Source of the DNA: Alphaproteobacteria bacterium
GTDB lineage: Bacteria; Pseudomonadota; Alphaproteobacteria; SHVR01
Direction of reading: 5' to 3'
Assembly: GCA_009694185.1 (NCBI GenBank)
Contig: SHVR01000007.1
Location: forward strand, 1-64,000
DNA length: 64,000 nt
Part shown: one piece after another, positions 16,431 through 24,970 of the stretch
Position numbering within the stretch: position 1 is the first letter of the stretch
Layout: each line of letters starts with the position of its first letter
Made by a program: the position numbers and the translations under genes
Notes under the pieces: model-generated
Told to the model about the DNA's origin: nothing
Databases searched by the model: none
The model's input: only the letters and a program-made list of their open reading frames with translations

Positions 16431-17768
16431 ATGAGCGGAAACCATTTGGATTTTCTCACGGACCTGATCGCCAAGGCGCGTGCCGCCGGCGCCGATGCGG
16501 CCGATGCGCTCTATGTGGAGAGCCGGTCGCTTTCGGTCGCCCAGCGCCTCGGCAAGCTCGAACGCCTGGAGCGGGCCGAGGGCGCCGATCTGGGCTTGCG
16601 GGTGTTCGTCGGCCGGCGGAGCGCTATCGTCTCCAGTACCGACCGGAGCGCGCGCGCCGTGGCGGACCTGGTCGGCCGCGCCATCGCCATGGCGAGCGTG
16701 GCGCCGGAGGACCCGTTCGCCGGCCTGGCCGAGCCGGGCGCCGTGGCTCGAACGATTCCCGCGCTCGACATGTGCGATCCGGATGAGCCCGTGGTCGAGA
16801 CGCTGACCGAGCGGGCTCGCGTGGCCGAGGATGCGGCACTCGCGGTGTCGGGTGTGACGAATTCCGAGGGCGGCGAGGCAAGCTGGGGTCTCAGCGACAT
16901 ACATCTGGTGGCGAGCAACGGCTTCCAGGGCAGCTATCGGCGTTCGAACCATTCGGTGAGCGCCTCCGCCTTGGCCGGCACCGGCACGGGCATGGAGCGG
17001 GACTACGATTATTCGAGCACCGTCCACGGCGCCGACCTGGGCGATGCGGCCGCGATCGGCCGGAACGCGGGCGAGCGGGCGGTGCGCCGTCTCAACCCTC
17101 GCAAGGCCCTGACGGCGAAGCTGCCGGTCGTCTATGAACAGCGCCTGGCGGGCGGCCTGATCCGCAACCTGGCGGGCGCCATCAATGGGGCGGCGATCGC
17201 GCGCGGCACCAGCTTCCTCAAGGACAAGCTGGGCACGCGAATTCTGCCGGTGGGTGTCACCGTCATCGACGATCCGCTGCGCGCGCGCGGCCTGGCGTCG
17301 AAGCCTTTCGACGGCGAGGGCTTGGCGACCCAACGGCGCCATGTCGTGGAGGATGGCGTTCTCACCACCTGGTTCCTCGACTTGCGTTCGGCCCGCCAGC
17401 TCGGCCTCGCCAGCACGGCGCATGCTTCTCGGGGCACCGCCTCGCCGCCATCGCCAAGCTCGACCAACCTCTATCTGGCACCGGGCGGCCAGAGCCCCGA
17501 GGCGCTCATCGGTGCCATCGAGCAAGGCTTGTTCGTGACCGAACTGATGGGCATGGGCGTCAACCAGATCACCGGCGATTACAGCCAGGGTGCCGCCGGT
17601 TTCTGGATCGAGGGGGGCCGGATCGCCTATCCGGTCAGTGAAGTGACCGTGGCCGGCAACCTTGCCGACATGTTCCTGGCGCTGGCCGCGGCCGACGATC
17701 TGGTGTTTCGCGCGGGCGTCAACGCACCCACGCTGCGCATCGACGGCATGACGGTGGCGGGCCGCTAG
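16431..17768 (+). CDS. pmbA: PmbA/TldE metalloprotease subunit, 445 aa
   Basis: TldE/PmbA family. With TldD it forms a protease that degrades unfolded peptides and matures some modified peptides (microcin B17 and CcdA in E. coli). Diagnostic stretches include SRSLSVAQRLGKLERLERAEG, GLRVFVGRRSA, a central SSTVHGADLGD, and the C-terminal TGDYSQGAAGFWIEGG (near residue 383) plus NAPTLRIDGMTVAG. PmbA subunits lack the HExxxH zinc site of TldD, and none is seen here. tldD is not in the window. The start has a GGGAG site. The stop overlaps the convergent fur stop in a shared CTAG. Confidence 0.9.
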   Translation: MSGNHLDFLTDLIAKARAAGADAADALYVESRSLSVAQRLGKLERLERAEGADLGLRVFVGRRSAIVSSTDRSARAVADLVGRAIAMASVAPEDPFAGLAEPGAVARTIPALDMCDPDEPVVETLTERARVAEDAALAVSGVTNSEGGEASWGLSDIHLVASNGFQGSYRRSNHSVSASALAGTGTGMERDYDYSSTVHGADLGDAAAIGRNAGERAVRRLNPRKALTAKLPVVYEQRLAGGLIRNLAGAINGAAIARGTSFLKDKLGTRILPVGVTVIDDPLRARGLASKPFDGEGLATQRRHVVEDGVLTTWFLDLRSARQLGLASTAHASRGTASPPSPSSTNLYLAPGGQSPEALIGAIEQGLFVTELMGMGVNQITGDYSQGAAGFWIEGGRIAYPVSEVTVAGNLADMFLALAAADDLVFRAGVNAPTLRIDGMTVAGR

Positions 17769-18214
17769 CCGGTTTTTTTTCGGCCATGGAGTTCCAGCTT
17801 GTAGTCCACCAGCTCATAGCCGAGCGCGGCGGCGATCCGCTCGATCGAGGCTTCGAGCTTGCGGTCCTGAAATTCCTGGACCTCGCCGGTGGCCACGTCG
17901 ATGACATGGTAGTGATGGTCGAGGTTGGTCTCGAAACGGGCGTAGTTGTCGTTGAACTCGTGCCGGCGCACCAGGTTCATGTCGTCGAGGATATTGAGCG
18001 TGCGATACACCGTCGCGATGCTGATGCTGGAATCGAACTCCTTGGCCCGCTGATGCACGGTCTCGACCGAGGGATGGTCGCCCGCCTCGCGCAAGACTTG
18101 CAGGATGATCCGCCTGGGCCCCGTCATCTTGAGGCCGGCGTCGATGCAGCGCCGCTCCAGATCGGCCAGCATCGCCGCCTGTCCCGCCTGGATTGCCCCC
18201 GCCTGGATTACCAT
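17765..18214 (-). CDS. fur: Fur/Mur family metal-responsive repressor, 149 aa
   Basis: Ferric uptake regulator family. The winged-helix part covers residues 20-85 (AGLKMTGPRRIILQVL, SISIATVYRTLNIL); the dimerisation part has the metal-site motif DHHYHVIDVATGEVQEF at 99-115 and ends GYELVDYKLELHG. It lacks the CxxC structural-zinc motifs, as many alphaproteobacterial Fur/Mur proteins do, so it may sense manganese or iron. The start was placed at MVIQAG, with a GGAAGGGA site; an ATG 12 codons upstream (18250) also has a strong GGGGGGAG site and could be the true start. It is divergent from msbA. Confidence 0.88.
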   Translation of the reverse strand: MVIQAGAIQAGQAAMLADLERRCIDAGLKMTGPRRIILQVLREAGDHPSVETVHQRAKEFDSSISIATVYRTLNILDDMNLVRRHEFNDNYARFETNLDHHYHVIDVATGEVQEFQDRKLEASIERIAAALGYELVDYKLELHGRKKTG

Positions 18215-18303
18215 GGTCCCTTCCGCCGGTTTTCCCCTTGCCGCCACCATAGCGCTCCCCCCATATCCGGCACAATCGACGAAAGGCCCCGCCCGCTGCC
18301 ATC

Positions 18304-18373
18304 GCCCGCTCGGCATTGCCCGCTCGGCATTGCCCGCCCGGCATTGCCCGCCCGGCATTGCCCGCCCGGCATT
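18304..18373. repeat. 14-bp minisatellite, five copies
   Basis: Five adjacent 14-bp units, GCCCGCTCGGCATT twice then GCCCGCCCGGCATT three times, fill 18304-18373 with no spacers. The period is not a multiple of three, and the array lies between fur and msbA, outside the coding part of both. Its right end touches the predicted msbA -35 element. Near-identity of units suggests recent slippage. Confidence 0.92.
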
Positions 18374-18401
18374 GGTTGAGCGGGTGCCCGTATGCTATGG
18401 T
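18373..18401 (+). promoter_or_regulatory. Predicted msbA promoter
   Basis: TTGGTT (18373-18378), a 17-bp spacer and TATGGT (18396-18401) give a plausible housekeeping promoter in a GCTATGG context similar to the GCTATAG -10 elements elsewhere in the window. Transcription would begin only a few bases before the msbA ATG at 18411, so the leader would be very short or absent. Confidence 0.4.
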
Positions 18402-18410
18402 CCGGCCCTC

Positions 18411-20234
18411 ATGACCAAGGATCGGAATAGGCCGGCGGTGGCGCCCGGGACTGGCGATGGCGCGAGCTGGCCCCTGGTGCGGCGCCTGCTGGCGGGCTAT
18501 GTGCGCCCGCATGCCGGGCGCATTTGGGGCGCCTCGCTGTGCATGGCGTTTGCCGCCGCCGCGACGGCCGGCAATGCCTGGATGATGCAGCCCGCCCTTG
18601 ACGAGGTCTTCCTCAAACGCGACGCGACGCTGCTCCTCCTGGTGCCCGCGGCCGTGATCGCGCTCGCACTGGTCAAGGGCTTGGCGAGTTATGCCGACGA
18701 GGTGCTGATGACCCATGTCGGCCAGCGCATCGTGGCCGTCATGCAGCAGCGCATGTTTGCCCATTTGATGGGCGCCGATCTTGCCTTTTTCCACGCGAGT
18801 TCGACCGGCACCCTGATCTCGCGTTTCACCAACGACGTGCAGCTACTGCGCGGCGTGCTCGCCCGTACGCTGACCGGAATCGCCAAGGACTCGTTGACCG
18901 TGGCCGGTCTTGTCGGCGTGATGGTCTACCAGGACTGGCGGCTCGCGGCGGTCAGCTTGGTGGTCTTTCCCTTGGCCGTGCTGCCAGTGCTTGGCATCGG
19001 CCGGCGCATGCGTGGGGTCTCAACCGCGACGCAAGATGAAATGGGGAATTTTACCACTTTGCTCGATCAAACCTTCCAGGGTGCCCGCCATGTCAAGGCT
19101 TACGGCATGGAAGGTTACGAGAGCGCGCGCGCCGGCGCCTCAATCGAACGCTTGTTCAAACTCGTCTATCGGGCGGCCAAGGTGCGCGCCGCCATGCGAC
19201 CCATCATGGAGACGCTCGGCGGTATCGCGGTCGCCATCGCGATCCTCTATGGCGGCAGTCAGGTGATCGAGGGCACGACCACGCCGGGCGCTTTTTTCTC
19301 GTTCGTCACCGCGCTGTTGCTGGCCTATCAGCCGGTCAAGAACCTCGCCAACCTCTATGCGAGCTTGCAGGAAGGCTTGGCCGCGGCGGCCCGGGTGTTT
19401 GCCATGCTCGACCTCGAGCCCACGATCCGCGACCTGCCGGGGGTTCCCGATCTGGTTCCCACGCGCGGCGAAATCACCTTCGCCGACGTGGCTTTCACAT
19501 ACGGGGGCGAGCGGCGGGCGCTGGCCGGGGTGACCTTGAGCGTGCCGCCCGGCGGCACGGCGGCGCTGGTCGGCCCGTCGGGGGCCGGCAAGTCGACGAT
19601 CCTCAATCTCATTCCGCGTTTCTATGACGTGGCGGCAGGCCGTGTCGCCATCGATGGGGTGGATGTGCGCGACGTCACGCTGGCCTCGCTGCGGCGCTCG
19701 ATTTCCCTGGTCAGCCAGGAGACGAGCCTCTTCGACGATTCGGTCGCCGCCAATATCGCCTATGGCCGCCCCGACGCCAGCGAGCGGGAGATCATCCAGG
19801 CGGCGCGAGACGCGGCGGCGCATGATTTCATCATCGGCCTGCCGCGGGGCTATGACACCGAGGTAGGCGAGCATGGCGTGCGGCTCTCGGGCGGCCAGCG
19901 GCAGCGCATCGCCATTGCCCGCGCCATGCTGAAGAATGCGCCGATCCTCCTCCTCGACGAGGCGACCTCGGCGCTCGACAATGAATCCGAGCGGCAGGTT
20001 CAGGTGGCGCTCCAGCGCTTGATGGTGGGGCGAACGACGCTCATCATCGCCCATCGCTTGTCCACGATCCGGAATGCGGACGTGATCTATGTGGTCGAGG
20101 ATGGGCGGGTTGTCGAATCGGGCAGCCACGGGGCGCTCCTCCAGCGTGGCGGTCCTTATGCGCGCCTGCATGCCGTCGAGGCACGGGGCGAGCCGGCCGC
20201 CGACGCGGGCGAGGCCATGAGGGTGCGGGCATAA
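18411..20234 (+). CDS. msbA: MsbA-type lipid A/lipid ABC exporter, 607 aa
   Basis: Half-transporter with the membrane domain first and the ATPase second. Six membrane helices fill about residues 30-320. The ATPase has Walker A GPSGAGKST (388-396), signature LSGGQ (492-496), Walker B ILLLDEATS (512-520) and H-loop His548, so it should be active as a homodimer. MsbA flips core-lipid A from the inner to the outer leaflet of the inner membrane. Assignment rests on fold and on the genes that follow, which make or modify Kdo-lipid A. The start is the first ATG after a promoter-like sequence; the frame also reads through the minisatellite, but that part is not credible protein. Confidence 0.9.
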   Translation: MTKDRNRPAVAPGTGDGASWPLVRRLLAGYVRPHAGRIWGASLCMAFAAAATAGNAWMMQPALDEVFLKRDATLLLLVPAAVIALALVKGLASYADEVLMTHVGQRIVAVMQQRMFAHLMGADLAFFHASSTGTLISRFTNDVQLLRGVLARTLTGIAKDSLTVAGLVGVMVYQDWRLAAVSLVVFPLAVLPVLGIGRRMRGVSTATQDEMGNFTTLLDQTFQGARHVKAYGMEGYESARAGASIERLFKLVYRAAKVRAAMRPIMETLGGIAVAIAILYGGSQVIEGTTTPGAFFSFVTALLLAYQPVKNLANLYASLQEGLAAAARVFAMLDLEPTIRDLPGVPDLVPTRGEITFADVAFTYGGERRALAGVTLSVPPGGTAALVGPSGAGKSTILNLIPRFYDVAAGRVAIDGVDVRDVTLASLRRSISLVSQETSLFDDSVAANIAYGRPDASEREIIQAARDAAAHDFIIGLPRGYDTEVGEHGVRLSGGQRQRIAIARAMLKNAPILLLDEATSALDNESERQVQVALQRLMVGRTTLIIAHRLSTIRNADVIYVVEDGRVVESGSHGALLQRGGPYARLHAVEARGEPAADAGEAMRVRA

Positions 20235-20237
20235 CCC

Positions 20238-20993
20238 ATGCGGCTCTGGAAACGCGCCGTTCGCCGGTCGGGGGTGCGGGCATTTCTCGCTTGGCTCGGT
20301 GCCGCCTATATCCGTGCCGTGTACATGACCACGCGCTGGCAGCGCCATGGCGACGCGCGGTTCCAGGCGTTACACGCCGTCGGTCGGCCGGCCGTGTTGT
20401 GCCTCTGGCATAGCCGTTTCACGATGTTGCCGCCGGCCTTCGATGCTCGCCACAGAACCCACATGCTCATTTCCCAGCATGCCGACGGCCTGCTTGTCGC
20501 GGCGATCGCCGCCCATTTTGCCATCCGCACCATCCCGGGCTCGACCCGAAAAGGTGGCGGCGCCGCGTTCCGCGCCATGCTGAAGGTGCTGGGCGCGGGC
20601 GACTATGTGGCCGTTACACCCGACGGACCGCGCGGGCCGCGCATGCGGGCATCCCCGGGCGCCGTGACCCTGGCGCGCTTGGGCGGCGCCGTCCTGCTGC
20701 CCATGACCTATTCAACCAGTCGGCGCCGGCTGCTGGGGAGTTGGGATCGTTTTCTGCTGCCCTTGCCCTTCGGCCGGGGCGTCTATGCGATCGGCGAGCC
20801 GATCGAGGTTCCGCGCCAGGCCGATGACGACATGCAAGAAGATTTCCGGCTCCGGCTCGAGCAGGCGTTGAACGCGCTCACGGCCGAGGCGGATCGCCTC
20901 TGCGGTCATCCGCCCGTTGAGCCCGCACCGGTCGAGCCCGCGCCCGCGAATGCCGTTACGCCCGGTTTGGCGGCGAAAGCGGCGCGACCATGA
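20238..20993 (+). CDS. DUF374 lysophospholipid acyltransferase-like protein, 251 aa
   Basis: DUF374 family, related to the PlsC/LpxL acyltransferases. Conserved blocks are LCLWHSRF with His58, ISQHADG (79-84), GSTRKGG (101-107) and TPDGPRGP (127-134). The N-terminus has an amphipathic, membrane-associating segment. In alphaproteobacteria it commonly sits between msbA and waaA, so it probably acylates lipid A or a related lipid at the inner membrane. The tail contains a short VEPAP repeat (VEPAPVEPAP). It starts 3 bp after msbA and overlaps waaA by 4 bp. Confidence 0.82.
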   Translation: MRLWKRAVRRSGVRAFLAWLGAAYIRAVYMTTRWQRHGDARFQALHAVGRPAVLCLWHSRFTMLPPAFDARHRTHMLISQHADGLLVAAIAAHFAIRTIPGSTRKGGGAAFRAMLKVLGAGDYVAVTPDGPRGPRMRASPGAVTLARLGGAVLLPMTYSTSRRRLLGSWDRFLLPLPFGRGVYAIGEPIEVPRQADDDMQEDFRLRLEQALNALTAEADRLCGHPPVEPAPVEPAPANAVTPGLAAKAARP

Positions 20994-22282
20994 TGCTGGC
21001 GCTCTATCGCGGCCTGACCGGTATCGCCGGACCCCTGATCGAGTTCTATCTCAGGCGCCGCGTGTTGGCGGGCAAGGAGGATGCGGCACGGCTCGCCGAG
21101 AGGCGCGGGGTGGCGCGCTTGCCAAGGCCGGTGGGGCCGCTGGTGTGGCTGCATGCGGCGAGCGTTGGCGAAGCCATGTCGATCATCGGCTTGACCCAGC
21201 GCCTCCGCCGGGAATATCCGGCGGCGAGCCTCTTGGTCACCACGGGCACGGTGACATCGGCGGCACTGCTGGCGGAGCGTCTGCCGGCCGGCGCCATCCA
21301 TCACTACGCGCCGGTAGACCTGCCAGCCTATGTCGACCGCTTTCTCGCCCAATGGCGACCGGATCTGGCGCTTTGGGTCGAGTCCGAGCTGTGGCCCAAT
21401 CTGGTGATGGCGACGGCGGCGGCGGGCATTCCGATGCTGCTTCTCAATGCCCGCATGTCGACCCGTTCCTATGCCCGATGGCAACGCTGGCCCGGCCTGG
21501 CGAAGGCGCTTCTCGGCCGTTTCGCCGTGTGCCTCGCCCAGAGTGCCACCCATGCCGAGCGCTTGGCCAATCTGGGCGCCAGGCGTGTCGTCCAGGCGGG
21601 AAACCTGAAATTCACCGCCGAACCGCTGCCGGTCGATGCCATCGAACTTGCCGGGCTTGAAGGTGCTATCGGCGCGCGCCCCCGCTGGCTCGCGGCGAGT
21701 ACGCATGCGGGCGAGGAGGCGATGGTGGCGGCGGCCCATCGTCGCCTGGTGGCGCGCCATCCGGGCCTCCTCACCATGATCGCGCCACGCCACCCCGCGC
21801 GCGGGCCGGCGCTCGAAGCGGAATTGGCCGGCAGCCTCAAAGTCAGGCGCCGGGCGACAGGGGCCTTGCCACTGGCGGACACGGACATCTATCTGGCCGA
21901 CACGCTCGGCGAGCTTGGTCTCTTTTATCGTGCGGCGGGAATTGCTTTTATCGGTGGCTCGCTGGTGCCGCATGGCGGCCAGAACCTCCTCGAGCCGGCG
22001 CGCCTCGGTTGCGCGCTGCTGCATGGACCCTATGTCGAGAATTTCGCCGAGGTGGCGGAGGGGCTTAGGGCCCAGTGTGCCGCCGAACAAGTCGGCGATC
22101 TGGAGGAGCTGGTGGGGGCGGTCGATCACCTGCTGGCGGACCCAGGCTTGGCAACCGCCCGCGCCGCCGCCGCCGCCGAATTTGCCCAGCGCCAGGCCGA
22201 CGTCATCGACCGGGTACTGGCTGAGTTGGCACCGTTTCTCGCTCGCCTTCCGGGCGTGGAGCCGAGCCATGCGCGCGCCTGA
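20990..22282 (+). CDS. waaA: 3-deoxy-D-manno-octulosonic acid (Kdo) transferase, 430 aa
   Basis: WaaA/KdtA adds Kdo from CMP-Kdo to the lipid IVA precursor at the cytoplasmic face of the inner membrane. The GT30 catalytic base lies in HAASVGE (55-61, Glu61), followed by TTGTVTSA (84-91), HHYAPVD and ESELWPN (131-137). The C-terminal domain contains GGSLVPHGGQNLLEPARLG. Length is normal. The first residues form a membrane anchor helix. The ATG overlaps the preceding stop and lpxK begins 14 bp before the end, so the operon is tightly coupled. Confidence 0.95.
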   Translation: MMLALYRGLTGIAGPLIEFYLRRRVLAGKEDAARLAERRGVARLPRPVGPLVWLHAASVGEAMSIIGLTQRLRREYPAASLLVTTGTVTSAALLAERLPAGAIHHYAPVDLPAYVDRFLAQWRPDLALWVESELWPNLVMATAAAGIPMLLLNARMSTRSYARWQRWPGLAKALLGRFAVCLAQSATHAERLANLGARRVVQAGNLKFTAEPLPVDAIELAGLEGAIGARPRWLAASTHAGEEAMVAAAHRRLVARHPGLLTMIAPRHPARGPALEAELAGSLKVRRRATGALPLADTDIYLADTLGELGLFYRAAGIAFIGGSLVPHGGQNLLEPARLGCALLHGPYVENFAEVAEGLRAQCAAEQVGDLEELVGAVDHLLADPGLATARAAAAAEFAQRQADVIDRVLAELAPFLARLPGVEPSHARA

Positions 22283-23261
22283 ATTCTGGACCAGCGGGCG
22301 AGGGCCCGGGCCGGTGCTGCTGGCGCCGGCCGCCCGCTTGGTGGCGGCCTTCGGCCGGGAGCGACGGCGGCTCGCCCGGCCATGGCGGGCGCCGGTGCCG
22401 GTCGTTTGCGTCGGCAATGTGGTGGTGGGTGGCGCCGGCAAGACGCCCATTGCCCTGGCGATCGTGGCGGCCCTTCGGCTCGCCGGCATCAATGCCCATT
22501 GTCTTACCCGGGGCTATGGCGGGCAGGAGCGGGGACCTGTGGCCGTCGATTTGGCGCGGCACGATGCGGCCGGAGTCGGCGACGAGGCGCTGCTGTTGGC
22601 GCGCGCGGGACCCACCTGGGTCGCGCGCGATCGGCGGCGGGCGGCCGAGGCGGCGACGGCGGCCGGCGCCGAGATACTCCTCCTCGATGACGGCTTGCAG
22701 AACCTGGCACTGGTCCATGATCTGGCGCTCTTCGTGATCGACGGCGGCTATGGTTTCGGCAATGGCCTTGTGCTGCCGGCGGGGCCCTTGCGCGAGCCGG
22801 TCGAGGCGGCCCTCGAGCGTTGTCATGCGGTCGTGCTGGTCGGCCGCGATACTTGCGGAGTCCAACCGGCGATCGGCCGGCGCCGACCGCTCTTCCGCGC
22901 CCGCCTGGAGGCGGGACCGGAAGCCGCGCGGCTCGCCGGCGAGCGGGTGTTCGCCTTCGCTGGCATCGGCCGGCCGGAAAAATTCTTCGCGACGGTCGAA
23001 GAGGTGGGCGCCGTCATGGTGGGCGCCAAAACCTTTCCCGACCATCATCCCTATGCGCCCGAGGAAATCATGGCGATCTGCGAGGCGGCCGACCGGGCCA
23101 ATGCCCTGCCGCTCACGACGGCGAAGGATCATGTTCGCCTGCCGGCGTCGGCCCGGGCGATGATCCGAGTGCTCGACGTGCATATTGCCTGGGACGATCC
23201 CAGCACCCTCGACCGCCTGCTTCAGCCCTTGGTGCGGCGCGTCATGGATCGCCGTGGCTGA
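22269..23261 (+). CDS. lpxK: Tetraacyldisaccharide 4'-kinase, 330 aa
   Basis: LpxK phosphorylates the 4' position of the disaccharide lipid A precursor. Family features are MRAPEFWTSG at the N-terminus, the P-loop GNVVVGGAGKTP (49-60), LTRGYGG, DEALLLA and the LLLDDGLQN motif. FPDHHPYAPEE and TTAKDHVRLP in the C-terminal lobe also match. The start lies inside the end of waaA (14-bp overlap), and the next gene's GTG lies inside its last codons. Membrane-associated at the cytoplasmic face. Confidence 0.95.
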   Translation: MRAPEFWTSGRGPGPVLLAPAARLVAAFGRERRRLARPWRAPVPVVCVGNVVVGGAGKTPIALAIVAALRLAGINAHCLTRGYGGQERGPVAVDLARHDAAGVGDEALLLARAGPTWVARDRRRAAEAATAAGAEILLLDDGLQNLALVHDLALFVIDGGYGFGNGLVLPAGPLREPVEAALERCHAVVLVGRDTCGVQPAIGRRRPLFRARLEAGPEAARLAGERVFAFAGIGRPEKFFATVEEVGAVMVGAKTFPDHHPYAPEEIMAICEAADRANALPLTTAKDHVRLPASARAMIRVLDVHIAWDDPSTLDRLLQPLVRRVMDRRG

Positions 23262-24147
23262 GCCTCCAACCCGGCGGGTGCCGCCAACGCGCTCGCTTCG
23301 CCATGCGCTCGAAGCCCTCGGCCTGCTATTGTTCTGGGCGCTTTGCCGGGCGCTTCCTCTCGATTGGGCCTCGGCCCTCGGTGGCTGGCTGGCGCGGCTG
23401 ATCGGGCCGTCCTTGCCGGTCACGGGGCGGGCGAGAAAAAACCTGAGGCTGAGTTTCCCCGATCTCCCAGCTACCGAACTGGCCCGTATGGTGGCATCCA
23501 TGTGGGACAATCTCGGCCGTGTCGCCGCCGAATACCCACATCTCGGCCGTGCCGTCATGGCGGGGCGGGTCGAACTCGTGGGCGAGGCGCATCTGGCGGC
23601 ACTCCGCGACCAGGCACGGACCACCATCCTTGTTGGCGGCCACCTTGCCAATTGGGAGATCCTGGCGATCGTCGCCCGGGCGCGCGCCATTCCACTCGCG
23701 GGTGTCTACCGGCGGCCGAACAACCCGCTCGTCGATCGGCTGCTGCGCCGGGCGCGGGGCGACGCGGCAGAGTTGTTACCCAAGGGCTCGCAAGGTGCCC
23801 GGGGGACGATCGCGGTTCTCGGCCGGGGCGGCAATCTCGGCATGCTGGTCGACCAGAAGATGAACGACGGCATCGCCGTGCCGTTTTTCGGCCGACCCGC
23901 CATGACGGCGCCGGCGGCGGCCGAGTTGGCGCTCCGCTATGGGGCCGCCATCGTCCCGGCCCGGGTCGAGCGGCTCCGGGGTGCCCGGTTCCGCCTGACG
24001 CTCCATGCCCCGCTTGCCATGCCTGACGCGACCGACCGCAAGGCGGCGGTGCTCTCGCTCATGACGCGCATCAACGGTGAGCTGGAGGAGTGGATACGGG
24101 CGCGACCGGACCAGTGGTTGTGGCTGCATCGGCGCTGGCCGGATTGA
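23254..24147 (+). CDS. lpxL: LpxL/HtrB-type lipid A acyltransferase, 297 aa
   Basis: Late acyltransferase that transfers a secondary acyl chain from acyl-ACP to Kdo2-lipid IVA. The catalytic His and acidic residue are seen in GGHLANWE (His130, Glu135). Also present are a hydrophobic N-terminal anchor (residues 18-55), GVYRRPNNPLVDRL, LGMLVDQKMNDGIAVPFFGRPA and a C-terminal RPDQWLWLHRRWP typical of the family. The GTG start overlaps lpxK by 8 bp; it was chosen because the anchor helix follows immediately. The last 77 bp overlap the opposite-strand M23 peptidase gene. Chain specificity (lauroyl or other) is not readable, so the symbol is family-level. Confidence 0.87.
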   Translation: MAEPPTRRVPPTRSLRHALEALGLLLFWALCRALPLDWASALGGWLARLIGPSLPVTGRARKNLRLSFPDLPATELARMVASMWDNLGRVAAEYPHLGRAVMAGRVELVGEAHLAALRDQARTTILVGGHLANWEILAIVARARAIPLAGVYRRPNNPLVDRLLRRARGDAAELLPKGSQGARGTIAVLGRGGNLGMLVDQKMNDGIAVPFFGRPAMTAPAAAELALRYGAAIVPARVERLRGARFRLTLHAPLAMPDATDRKAAVLSLMTRINGELEEWIRARPDQWLWLHRRWPD

Positions 24148-24970
24148 GGGGTTCCTCCGGCATGGGTCCAACGATCAGCATGGCGTCGAGGGCCATGTCG
24201 AAGAGGTTGAACTGCCAGTGGAGGTGCGCGCCGGTCACGCGGCCCGTGGCACCGATGGCGCCGATCGGCTCGCCCCGGCCGACCGCTTGGCCCCTGGCCA
24301 CGTCGACCCGCGAGAGATGCAGGTAGCTACTGGTCAGGCCATGGCCATGATCGAGGATGACGATGCCGCCCGCGAAATACATGGCCGTATGGGCGAGGGC
24401 GACCGTCGCATCGGCCGTGGCGACGACAGGCGTGCCGGCCGGTGCCGCCACGTCGACGCCGACATGCGGCCGGCGCGGCTCGCCGTTCAGGATACGCTGG
24501 CTGCCATAGACGCCGGAGATCGGCCCGGTGGCCGGCCAGACGAAGCCGCTGGCGAAGCCGGCTCGCTCGCTCGCTTCGCCGCGGGCCGCCTGAACGAGCG
24601 CCGCCTCCGCCCGGATGCGCGCCATTTCCTCGGGCGGTGGCGTCACCTGGGTGGGCGGCAGGCCGTCGATGCGCTGGATGTCGTATTGGCGCTGGGTGAC
24701 GGCAAGCTCGCGACGCAAGCGCTCGCCCGAGGGCAGGGTCACGTCGAGGCTGGCGGTGGACGGCGCATCGCGGCCAAAGCCCAGCAGGAAGCGGCCTTGG
24801 CCGTCGACCGGCACCGGTCGGCCGTCGAGCGCCACGCTGGCACCCGGCGCCGTTTGACCGATCGTCAGGCCGCCCTGGGCGAGGCTGCCCGATAGGCTCA
24901 GCGGCTCGGCGGCGGCCGGCATAACCAACGCCGGCCCGAGGAGAAAGGCGAGCAGAAGCCGGCGTCTCAC
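24071..24970 (-). CDS. M23 family peptidoglycan metallopeptidase, 299 aa
   Basis: Periplasmic LytM-type endopeptidase. A signal peptide (MRRRLLLAFLLGPALVMPAAA) is followed by a beta-rich domain (residues 25-95) and a catalytic domain. Zinc ligands are visible: His169 and Asp173 in RRPHVGVD and His251 in HLH (249-251), with His249 the usual catalytic partner, so the enzyme is predicted active on peptide crosslinks. The start is GTG and overlaps the xseA stop (GTGA), suggesting coupling. The 3' end overlaps the convergent lpxL gene by 77 bp, so the Pro/Ala/Thr-rich tail is coded opposite lpxL. Confidence 0.9.
   Translation of the reverse strand: MRRRLLLAFLLGPALVMPAAAEPLSLSGSLAQGGLTIGQTAPGASVALDGRPVPVDGQGRFLLGFGRDAPSTASLDVTLPSGERLRRELAVTQRQYDIQRIDGLPPTQVTPPPEEMARIRAEAALVQAARGEASERAGFASGFVWPATGPISGVYGSQRILNGEPRRPHVGVDVAAPAGTPVVATADATVALAHTAMYFAGGIVILDHGHGLTSSYLHLSRVDVARGQAVGRGEPIGAIGATGRVTGAHLHWQFNLFDMALDAMLIVGPMPEEPLNPASADAATTTGPVAPVSTPPAHR

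Noticed and set aside
18304-18373. CRISPR-like array
   Set aside because: The 14-bp units are directly adjacent without spacers and no cas gene is present.
18105-18410. N-terminal extension of the msbA frame through the minisatellite
   Set aside because: The extra 102 codons are low-complexity, overlap the fur coding region and lie upstream of the predicted promoter.
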